From assembly GCA_019914945.1 (NCBI GenBank), contig CM034105.1, positions 7,316,001 through 7,380,000 of the forward strand: 64,000 nt of DNA. Direction: 5' to 3'. Positions 55,648 to 64,000 of the stretch are shown in pieces. Position 1 is the first letter of the stretch. Each line of letters starts with the position of its first letter. Origin of the DNA: Typha latifolia (lineage: Eukaryota > Streptophyta > Magnoliopsida > Poales > Typhaceae). A program made the translations under genes and the position numbers. The notes below the pieces were generated by a model. It did no database searches and was not told the origin of the DNA. It saw only the letters and a list, made by a program, of their open reading frames with translations.

Positions 55648-56640
55648 ATGCCTAGAAAAGCTGCAGTTTCCAAGAAACCTAGGCTGCCATCGTCACCTAG
55701 TTCGGCTCCAAAGTTTTCTACTTCAACGGCTGTCGGGCGATACGAACATAATTTTGGGACCCATCCTGTTATCTGTGAATGACCCGTGGTCATTTCTGAT
55801 TTTTCTTCTTTGGGGATAGAACAGATATTTATTGAGCGAAGATGGTTATCGGTGTGTCGGATGAGCGGGACTGCTTATGTGGAAGTTGTTTGGGAATTTT
55901 TTTGTAATGCTACAGTTTTAGAACGCTGTATTCGTTCTACTGTTCGTGGGGTGTCTGTATACTTGGACTCAGATGTTATTCGCGCTGATCTTCATCTTCC
56001 TGATGGTGAGTTCCAGTACCCCACGTCTGCTCCACTTCCTGATGTCGATGAATATGCTGGCACTGCACTGATCAAAGGGGAACGTTGGAAGGGAAACATG
56101 ATGCTGCATGCGAAGCTGACACCAGTGGCTCGCATGCTTCACCTGTTTTGTCTGTACAACGTCATCCCTAAGACTCGACATTCCAGTATTAGTCTGGATC
56201 GTGCATTCCTTCTTCATGCAATGTTAACTAGAGTCTCTGTTGATTTGACTGCGGTGAACTATGACTCGATTCTCACAAATGCCCAGAAAGAAGCACCTCG
56301 TGAGGGGTTACCATTTGGCATCTTTATTACAAATTTGTGCACTCAGGGTGGAGTGCGTGTGGATGCTTCGGAACCTTCCCTTACTTCGCACAAACCGTTG
56401 GATCGAATTACACTTAAGCGGAGTCAAGCTCACGACAGTTTTGATGATAGCTCTGACGGTGACACATCTCACTCTAAGGGGTAGTTACCACAGTACTCTG
56501 TCTGTTTTGATCAGCTTAGTACTCAAGTGCAGGATCTCCATTCAGCCGTGAATGATTTACGAGCTGACCAAGCTCGTTAGGGGACTGTCCTTGACTCTGT
56601 GTTGACGATTCTTCAGCGTCAGTTTCCTCCGAGTTCCTAG
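55648..56640 (+). pseudogene. Extra 3' ORF of copia-S, copy 2 (three stops)
   Basis: Same frame as 40473-41522, 331 codons, starting MPRKAAVSKKPRL. Stops: TGA near 55780 (CGA in copy 1), TAG 56482-56484 (GAG in copy 1) and TAG near 56577 (CAG in copy 1). The TAG of copy 1 is CAG here, so the stops are independent and the ancestor was open throughout. A 57-bp in-frame deletion removes 19 codons of the Ser-rich linker. The conserved core (IEQIFIERRWLSVCRMSG, VEVVWEFFCNATVLERCI, HLFCLYNVIPKTRHSS) is kept. It lies between RNase H and the polypurine tracts. Function unknown. Confidence 0.75.
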
Positions 56641-56657
56641 TCTTTGGCATTTGTGGC

Positions 56658-56971
56658 AAAAAGGGGGAGAGTGTCTAGGTGTCTACATGTGTAGGGGGAG
56701 CATGGTAATAGGGGAAGTTTATTAGTCTTTCTGTCTTTTTAATCTTGCTTATAACTTTGCTTGGAGAAATTGTGAAATTTGTATGTTTAAGTACTTTTGA
56801 ACTTATGCTCCATTGATAGCTTATATTTGGATTGTTTATTCATTTCAAGTTATTTTCACTTGATCTTGGATTGGTATATGTTTATTTGCTAGTCTTGTTG
56901 ATTGCTCAATTTGAAGTCCTTGTAATATCTTGTAACCTAGGTGTTTTGTCACAAATTGCCAAAAGGGGAGA
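56658..56971 (+). promoter_or_regulatory. Multiple polypurine tracts of copia-S, copy 2
   Basis: AAAAAGGGGGAGA at 56658-56670, TAGGGGGAG at 56692-56700 and AAAAGGGGAGA at 56961-56971 next to the LTR. Same layout as 41540-41875. Confidence 0.8.
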
Positions 56972-56972
56972 T

Positions 56973-57999
56973 TGTTGGGTTTTTATTTGTTGGCAATTGT
57001 GTACAAAATATTCTAAGTGTATTTTTTCATTTATATGAGCTCTACACAAGTCTAGAATATCTCTGGTTTGAATAATTGCAAGATTATTGGAGAAAAGCCG
57101 TCGAGTTCACACCGCGTTCACAAACGCGTTCGAACGCGGAATCTGCGTTCACACAGACAGAGAGCCGCGTTTATAAACGCGTTCGAACGCGGGTACTACG
57201 TTCACATAGACAGAGAGCCGCGTTCACAAACGCGTTCGAACGCGGGTACTGCGTTCACATAGACAGAGAGCCACGTTCACAAACGCGTTCGAACACGGGT
57301 ACTGCGTTTACACAGACCGATAGCTGCGTTCACAAACGCGTTCGAACGCAACCTAAAAAATTCAAGTTGTCACGTTCGAATGCACTCGGCCCTGTTCGAA
57401 TGCACCTGAGTTCAGGTCATGCCGTTCGAACGCACTCGGGCCGCGTTCGAACGCACCAACGAAGTTTGATAAAATTGGACTTTCGTGAGTACGGATAAGA
57501 CTTGGATTTGGCTCTATCTTGGAGATGATATATAAGGATTGTGATGCCCTATCTTGAGGGTGGTTGGAGAAGCATTATCGAAGGAGACTTCTTTAGGCTA
57601 CATCGGTTCTTCAACTAACAAGGTTCCACTCATCTACAAAAGTTAATCTTTCGTCTTAAGGGCTATCTAGACAAAAGATCAATCTCGAGGGTTACTAAGG
57701 TTGGACTTCAATCACGAGAAGCAGTGAATCGTGGGTTCTAGCAAGCAAGACTGAGAAGAACAAAGTCGTTTGGATCGACGGGTTGTTTTGTGAGTCAGTC
57801 TTGTAACTGGTACTATTCTAGTGATTGGTTTTGATCCGAGTTTGGATCCGTGGTTTTTTCTTGTTTGGATTTTTCCACGTTAAAATCTTGGTGTTCATCT
57901 CTGCTTTCGTTCCTAATATTTCTACGGACTTTTACTTAAGCGAACGAGCGATATCATTGCCTAGTATTTAGATGCATACTTGTGTCTAGGGTTTTTTCA
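56973..57999 (+). repeat. copia-S 3' LTR
   Basis: 1027 bp, TGTTGGGTTTTTATTTGTTG to AGGGTTTTTTCA. GTTCGAAC motifs at 57128, 57181, 57234, 57287 and 57340 are exactly 53 bp apart, with further copies up to 57455. The right flank (CAGCC onward) is gypsy-B RNase H; the matching 5' target duplication is lost with the 5' end of the element. Confidence 0.92.
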
Positions 58000-59860
58000 C
58001 AGCCTTTGAAAAATTAAAAATAGCAATGATGACAGCACCCATTCTAGTGCTATCGAACTTCACCAAAGAATTCATTGTTGAATGTGATGCATCAGGTTGG
58101 CATAGGAGTTGTACTAATGCAAGAAAGACGTCCCATTGCCTATTTGAGCAAGGCTTTATCGCAAAAATCTCAATAATTATCGATTTATGACAGAGAGATG
58201 TTGGCAATTCTGCATGCGGTGAGAAAGTGGAGGCCTTATTTGATCAGTAGACGATTCATTATCCGAACTGATCAAAGGAGCCTTCCATACTTTATGGGAC
58301 AGCGCATACACACTCCGACACAGCAGCGATGGGTCATAAAATTGCTAGGGTATGATTATGAAATTCAATACAAGAAGGGAACGGAAAATAGAGCGGCGGA
58401 TGCACTATCGCACCAACCTGATACTGCCGAGCTTGTAGTGTATTCATCTCCTACCTTTCCCTCTCTTGTCGAGCTGAGGTATGCAGGTACATATGAACCA
58501 GATATTTTGAGATTGTTGCAAGAGGTGATGGATGATCCGGAGCGCCATCCCGAGTTGGAGAATCGAGACGGTTTGCTGCTAGACTGCGGATGCATTTGAG
58601 TGCCCGTAAATGACGAATTGCGGCAGAAATTGTTGGAGCACTTTTACTAAACTCCAGATGCTGGTCATGAGGGTGTCTTGAGGACTTATAGGACGATATC
58701 TCAGAGTTTCATGTGGCCAAGATTGAGACGGGATGTGAGGAGTTTCGTCCGTGCTTGCGAAGTCTGTCAATGGGCTAAAGCAACCACTTTGAAACCGACC
58801 GGACCATGTTTGGGAGGACATTTCTATGGACTTCAAAGAGGGTCTTCTGCTGGGATGTGGTTATTCTGTTATCTTTGTAGTGGTTGATAGATTGAGCAAA
58901 TATGCGCACTTTTCGGCATTGTCACATCTGTTTTTAGCCAAGACAGTGGCTGAAATTTTTTTTAGACATATTGCTCGATTACATGGCATGCCACGCACGA
59001 CTGTCTCAGATCGTGATGGTGTAATTTTGAGCGACTTTTGGACTGAGTTTTTAAGAATGCATGGGACTCGATTAAACTTCAATTTGGCCTACCATCCACA
59101 GATGGACGGCCAAACCGAGATGGTTAATTGAGGCATTAAGCAGTATTTGAGGTGCTTTGTTGGAGAGATGCCGAGATGATGGTTGGAGTTCTTATTGTGG
59201 GCGGAGTGGTCTTATAACACTGCCTACCATAGCAACATTGGCATGACTCCATTTGAGGTGGTGTATGGATGCACGGCTCTGACGTTACGCGCTTATGATC
59301 TAATGGCATCGACAGATAAGACGAAGGTGGACTTAACATTGATGGATAGAGACGCCACATTGAGAAGGTTGCGTGCTCATCTTAAACTTGCTCAAAACTG
59401 CATGAAGCATGTTTATGATCATAGCCATAAGAAGCAGGAATTCGAAATCGATAGTTGGGTGTTTGTGAGGGTGCAACCGTATCGATAGGTGACCATACGT
59501 CCGCTGCGAAACCAAAAGTTAGCACATAACTACTTTGGTCTGTTTCGGGTGTTAGAGCGTATTGGCCTGGTTGCATATCGTTTGGAGCTGCCGGAGGGGT
59601 CGAGAGTGCATCTTGTCTTCCATGTTTTATTGCTGAGGGAGCGCATTGGAGATCATGAGATTGTTGGATCAGTTCTACCGGAGCCATTGGAGGAGATAGA
59701 GATTATAGAGCTAGTTCGTGTACTTGCTAGGCGCCGACGACGACATGGTACCAGATTGGAGATGGAGATTCAAGTTGAGTGTCTTGGCAAGCCATCCGAT
59801 GACGTGACATGGGAGTTGGAGACTTACATTTTGGAGCATTTCCTTGACTTTTCACCTTGA
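58000..59860 (+). pseudogene. gypsy-B RNase H and integrase with chromodomain-like end
   Basis: Plus-strand pol 3' half. RNase H: FTKEFIVECDAS, MLAILHAVRKWRPYLISRRF, RTDQRSLPYFMGQRIHTPTQ. Linker: TENRAADALSHQPDTAELVV. Integrase: zinc-binding region near 58640-58780 (AGHEGVLRTYRTI, VRACEVCQWAKA), core [59 protein letters not shown]-terminus: GMTPFEVVYGCTALTL, HLVFHVLLLRERIG, EIQVECLGKPSDDVTWELE, ending at TGA 59858-59860. Stops and shifts lie near 58100, 58600, 58810, 59130 and 59486. The copia-S LTR interrupts its 5' side at 57999. Confidence 0.88.
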
Positions 59861-59887
59861 GGGCAAGGTGGGGGAAGCGTGGTGGAT
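59861..59887 (+). promoter_or_regulatory. gypsy-B polypurine tract
   Basis: GGGCAAGGTGGGGGAAGCGT followed by GGTGGAT, directly between the pol stop and the LTR start at 59888. Confidence 0.8.
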
Positions 59888-60808
59888 TGATACAAATCGA
59901 TCAAATTGGATCACATCAAAAGGAGATTAGGCTCAATGGATTGAGTCTAATTATCTTATTTGGTTTTTTGGTTTAGTTAGAGTCTTAGTAGGTTAGGATT
60001 TTATTTAATTAGCAAAATTAAGCTCTGCGCAGTTTTGGGAAAATATTTGTAGAATATTCTCCACATATCAAAATAATATCAAACTAGTTGGATAAGGTCA
60101 CCAACTGCTAGATCTACAAATTTTATATTCATTACTTCTCCATATTCGAATCTATCTGTGATAAAATGAAAGCTTAATCGAAGAGGTAATCAGAGAAGAT
60201 AAGGAATACTGGTTTAGTTGGTTTGTTAGGGCTTCATATTGTTTTAGGACTAGTTGGCTAGCCTCTATAAATATGTGGACTACAGCCAACTTTATTATGT
60301 AGTTGAATTATTGATTTTTTACCTCTTATCTTCTCTCTAGACTTCTCCCTCCTCCCTCTTCACCATCTTTCCACCTCTACCTTTGCTAAGGTTTCTCCTA
60401 ACTTCTAATCTCCCTCGACTGTTGAGTCACCCCGCTTCTTTGGGATCTCGACCACTTCATTCTCTTCGTCTATATCCCTTAATCACTTCCACAATCCACC
60501 TTCATCTCCATACCCATCCATAACCCTAACATCCACTTCACCTGTCACCACCACAATCACCCATGTTTTTCCGTGTTTTCTCCCTAATAAATTCGAATCT
60601 ACGAAGTGCATAAATATGAAAGTCATAGATTAGGAAGTTTCGGATCTAACCCAATTTGTTTCGTAATTTGCTGACTCGGAGAATATCTGATGAATATTTT
60701 CTCGTGGTTGCGCAGACTACTTCCTGCAATAAATTCAAATCTTAAGGAATTGTTCCGTAGCCGATCTTTTGGTTCTAGTTCCTATAAATTTGGTTTCAGA
60801 GCGTATCA
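59888..60808 (+). repeat. gypsy 3' LTR, with primer-site-like sequence at its end
   Basis: It begins TGATACAAATCGATCAAATT (like the minus-strand LTR start at 15224) and continues through a TATAAATATGTGGAC promoter-like segment (60266) and a CT-rich U5. Near the end TGGTTTCAGAGC (60791-60802) is followed by GTATCA (60803-60808), a possible terminus. No GTTCGAAC motif is seen in this sub-family. Confidence 0.65.
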
Positions 60809-61402
60809 CATGGCCGATCAAGACATACGAATGAGAAAATATTGTGTTATTAAATGGGTAAACTCCACCATCAATTGGACTGTAGTGGAGGATCTATCTA
60901 ATGCTCAAATTCTTTATTAGAAAAGCTCGTGATGTAAATATAAAACAACAATTGTGAGTTTTAGTAATCTAGGCAGCAAATTATAAGTTCTTGTAGACTA
61001 AGGGACATGGAGAACATTATCCATATCAAAAAATCCAGAGGACGGAGATAAAGAGACTACACTAGCCTAAGCATTCCAACTCATTACCATTGCCAACCAT
61101 TGACGAAACCCAGTAGACGATGGCTACGGAGAACGAATATGACTTGAGCTTTCTAGAGTAGATAGTTGGAGGTGTGTTACGAATCTGTCGAGATCAGTTA
61201 ACCCACTCACTTGGATTCGGCACATGAAGAGAGTTAGGGGTTTTCGAATCCAACCCCTAGCTAGTTATCTATTTAATTTTATTCTAGCATTTGTCTTTTA
61301 GTTGCTTTTTCTTTTAGACCCTATGTTAGGTGCATTTGCTAATTAGTCCCTTTTGCTTATGTGTGCGAGTTGGACTCAAGCATGTCGAGCTGGCTAGCAA
61401 GG
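60809..61402. other. Unassigned sequence
   Basis: About 600 bp without a recognisable gene or element. A short frame (MADQDIRMRKYCVIKWVNST, 60811-60920) lies just after the LTR end and might be a gag start of another element, but there is no support beyond position. Confidence 0.3.
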
Positions 61403-61510
61403 TCTAGGGGTGGCAAATATTAACTTGACCCAATAACTCAACACGATGACCAACTTATTAATCAGGTTTAGGTTTAGTCGAATGAGGTTTGAGTCATAAA
61501 CTAGACAACT
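61403..61510 (+). mobile_element. Possible hAT-type transposon end (fragment)
   Basis: TCTAGGGGTGGCAAAT at 61403-61418 resembles the CAGGGGTGGCAAA terminal inverted repeat common in plant hAT elements, followed by GACCCAA-type sequence. The other end is absent; an LTR begins at about 61511. Confidence 0.4.
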
Positions 61511-62130
61511 AGACCTTCCTTTAAGATCTAAATTTATTGCAGGAAGCAGTCCGTGCAACCAAGGGAAAATATTCACCAAATATTCTCTCGTAATCAGCAA
61601 ATTACGAAACCAAGGAATCGATCTGTAACTCCCTGATCTACATTTTTTGTATTTACGCCCTTCGCAGATTCAAACTGCAACTATGATGAAAATATGATAA
61701 ATTGTGGATGATGGTGGTGGTGATGGGTGGAGTAGAAGTCAGGGTTATGGATGATAATGAAGATGAGGGTAGATGGGTGATGTTATTTAAGGATAAAGAC
61801 GAAGAGGAAGAAGTGGTTGAGATCCCAGGGAGGACTCGACAGAAGAGGGAGATTAGAAGTTAGGAGAGACCTTGCCAACGGTACAGGGGGTAGCTTGTTG
61901 AAGAGGGAGGAGCGAGATTAGGGTAGAGAGAAGATAGAGAGGCAGACGTTTGAACGCGATGTAGGCATTCGAACACGCTCGACCGCGTTCGAATGCGCAT
62001 TTTGCGTTCTCTATTTTTGCGAACCTGATGCAGTTGTTCGCAAGGGCATTCGAACGCGACCTACATCAATTTTATTTTAATAAAAATAAACAACTAATGC
62101 AATAAGAAAAGACTCTAACAAGGTGTATCA
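61511..62130 (-). repeat. gypsy-B 3' LTR with internal deletion
   Basis: A minus-strand LTR beginning TGATACACCTTGTTAGAGTC at 62130. It has GTTCGAAC-type motifs at 61950-62065 and is joined at about 61945 to the U5 part, so the promoter-proximal segment found in other copies is missing. Confidence 0.75.
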
Positions 62131-62408
62131 CCCCACCACGCTTCTCCCACCTTGCCCTCAAAGTGTAAAAGTCGGGGAAACGCTCCAAAATGTCCGTCTC
62201 CAACTCCCATGTAGCCTCATCGGATTTCTTGCCAAGCCATTCAACTAGAATCTCCATCTCTAATCTGGTACCATGACATCGTCGGCGCCTAGCAAGTACT
62301 CAAAGTGGCTCTACGATCTTTGTCTCCTCCAATGGCTCCGGTAGAGCTAATCCAACAACCTCATGATCACCAATCCGCTCTCTCAGTAATGAAATATGGA
62401 AGACAGGA
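62131..62408 (-). pseudogene. gypsy-B pol C-terminus (chromodomain-like end)
   Basis: Minus-strand pol end with polypurine tract (62131-62160) and EMEILVEWLGKKSDEATWEL at about 62200-62257, then the counterpart of LRERIGDHEVVGLALPEPLE. It is truncated on the right by LTR-N at 62409. A remnant only. Confidence 0.75.
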
Positions 62409-62776
62409 TGTAACAACCCAATCTTTAAAAAAAATAAAAAATAAAAAAATTGGGCACGACGCGACCGGCCACACTGTGGCTGGCCTCGTGCCCATGCAAG
62501 CTATGCATGCAGCTTGCATCCTGGGGGCACCACGTGCCCGCTACCGCTGCCGCAGCCTGTTGGCTGCGGCCAGCTGGCCGCAGCGAGCCCCGGCGCCGCC
62601 GCAACCCCCTCCACCGCCTCCTCTCTCTCTCTCTCTCTTTCTCTTTCTCTCTCTCTCTCTCTATCTATTTATCTCTCTCGGTCTCTCTCTCACTCCACTC
62701 TCTCCACTATCTTTCGCACTCCTCAGCGGCGACGTCGGCCCACCGCCACCTTCCCGAAGCCGCCGCCACCAGTGAG

Positions 62777-62817
<41 letters not shown>

Positions 62818-63300
62818 CCCGAGCTCGTCGGAGCCGAGCCGCCGGCAAGAGGCCGGCCGCTGGCTGGCCAGCAGCAACCGGTACCCTCCCCGCCGGCCCG
62901 AGTCCATAAGCTCCTCCCTCACCTTCTCTCTTTCTTCTCTTCCTCTTCTCTTCTCTTCCTCTTCTCTTCTTCTTCTTCTTCTTCTTCTTCTTCTTCTTTT
63001 GCTTCTTCTTCTTCTTCTTCCTCTTTCTTCTTCTTATTTCTTATTTCTATTTCTTCTTCCTTTCTTTTCCCTCAGCTCCCCTCCCCCTCTTCTTCTTCTC
63101 CTTCTCCCTTCTTCTTCTTCTTCTTCTTCTCCTCCTCCTCCTCCTCCTCCTTTTTCTTCTTCTTCTGCTTTCTTTCTTTTTCTTCTTCCTCCTCGGTTTT
63201 TACTTCTTCTTTTTTCTTCTCTGCACAGTGCTGGGCTCGGCCCAGCATTGTAGCAGGCAGTGCTAGGCCAAGCCCAGCACTTATGGCAGATTTAATTAAT
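62409..63300 (+). repeat. LTR-N element, GC-rich and polypyrimidine part
   Basis: It begins TGTAACAACCCAATC, then a GC-rich segment (62455-62620), CT microsatellites (62620-62700 and 62780-62815), the GC-rich segment shared with 5870-5940, and a mostly pyrimidine tract with (TTC)n and (CTC)n from about 62920 to 63220. Long Ser/Leu ORFs in two frames are compositional artefacts. Confidence 0.65.
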
Positions 63301-64000
63301 TTATTAATTAATTATTTTATTTATGTTATTTATTTAGGTATTTTTCTTCTTAATTAATGCAAATAGATTATTTAGACATTAACTATTTTAATAATATTAT
63401 ATATTCTTCAATATAATTTTATTAATGATAATTTTATAATTAATGATTAATTAGGTATAAATATACGTAAATACTTATATTTAATTATTTATTTATATAT
63501 CTATTAGATTAATAGATAGATTTGTAAATTATAATTATTAGATTTATATTCTAATACCCTCATCATATATATTTTAAGTATTTCTATTAATTTTATGATT
63601 ATTCTGCAACAAATAAAATACTAAGCTTATTTAGTTATTTATTTATTATTTTATCAAGTAAATACTACATTGTCCCTAATTAATCAAGATAGTGTATGAA
63701 TTATAAAATTAATTATAATTAGATCTTATCTATACTTATTTAGCCTTTTATTTTATTTTATAATTATATATTTAGAAATACTCTCATATAAAAGGAAAAG
63801 GGCCTCTTCTCCTTATGTTATAACTAATATTTTATAATAATACTAGAATTATAATATTTGAATCGTATCTATATTATAGACCTAGTTATGTAATCAAAAA
63901 TAAAGAAAAGTGATTCTAAACCTAATAAACCTTTATAATTTAAATGAATTAATTCTAATTAGATAAACGGCTAACATCATGCTATTTAAATATTTCAGAT
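63301..64000. other. AT-rich tail, probably LTR-N continued
   Basis: About 700 bp, strongly AT-rich, no ORF of interest. The composition and a CATATAAAAGGAAAAGGGCC segment near 63785 resemble the AT-rich interior of 7671-9002. Runs off the window. Confidence 0.4.

Noticed and set aside
60690..60920. 76-codon ORF after the gypsy LTR (…MADQDIRMRKYCV)
   Set aside because: No recognisable domain; most of its start overlaps the LTR. Kept only as a remark.
62450..63357. Three overlapping ORFs of 131-267 codons made almost only of Ser, Leu, Phe and Pro
   Set aside because: They are produced by CT and TTC microsatellites; no start context, domain or splice structure.

Overview
The window is nuclear DNA of a flowering plant. 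The evidence is one intron-rich plant-type polygalacturonase gene (about 0.57-2.84 kb), LTR retrotransposons with plant-type primer sites complementary to initiator tRNA-Met, a Sirevirus-like Ty1/copia pol, and chromovirus-like Ty3/gypsy gag-pol. No species can be named from the sequence. Apart from the polygalacturonase, almost everything from about 3.6 kb to the right edge is nested, mostly decayed retrotransposon DNA, typical of a repeat-rich or pericentromeric plant region.

Family names used below. gypsy-A: LTR begins TGATACGATTC. gypsy-B: LTR begins TGATACAC or similar. copia-S: LTR begins TGTTAGG, Sirevirus-like. LTR-N: begins TGTAACAACCC and is AT-, CT- and GAA-rich. LTR-H: begins TGTCACGCCCC and contains hairpin repeats.

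Layout. 0-2.8 kb: polygalacturonase. 2.8-3.6 kb: intergenic. 3.6-15.9 kb: gypsy-B pieces in both orientations, split by a copia-S solo LTR, a gypsy-A solo LTR and an LTR-N element. 15.9-20.5 kb: LTR-H copies and an old gypsy gag. 20.5-26.6 kb: gypsy-B LTR, gag and pol ends with a gypsy-A solo LTR. 26.57-31.66 kb: the best-preserved element, a gypsy-A copy with gag, protease and integrase but no reverse transcriptase or RNase H. It sits inside a minus-strand gypsy-B element (24.2-36.7 kb) that also holds a gypsy-B solo LTR. 38.0-45.8 kb: another minus-strand gypsy-B element split by an internally deleted copia-S copy (39.1-42.8 kb). 45.8-50.1 kb: minus-strand gypsy-A-like gag and RT split by gypsy-B remnants. 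50.1-58.0 kb: LTR-N, then a 5'-truncated copia-S element with pol, an extra 3' ORF and a 3' LTR. 58.0-62.4 kb: gypsy-B RNase H and integrase, LTRs and a possible hAT end. 62.4-64 kb: LTR-N.

Five insertions have visible 5-bp target duplications (GGTGT, ATGGA, AAGAA, CAATC, AACAT). A sixth has GGTTT with an eroded 3' LTR end, and a seventh is imperfect (TCTTG/TGTTG). These give a relative order of insertions.

Most notable observations: (1) copia-S carries an extra ORF 3' of pol, present in two copies, preceded by what looks like its own TATA box, 5' UTR and 5'-UTR intron. (2) The palindrome GCGTTCGAACGC is multiplied in LTRs of both gypsy and copia families, at an exact 53-bp period in copia-S. 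(3) In several solo LTRs bounded by target duplications, tandem copies of the tRNA-Met primer-binding site lie inside the LTR 3' end. (4) A run of about 41-bp repeats in LTR-H forms hairpins with some stem covariation.
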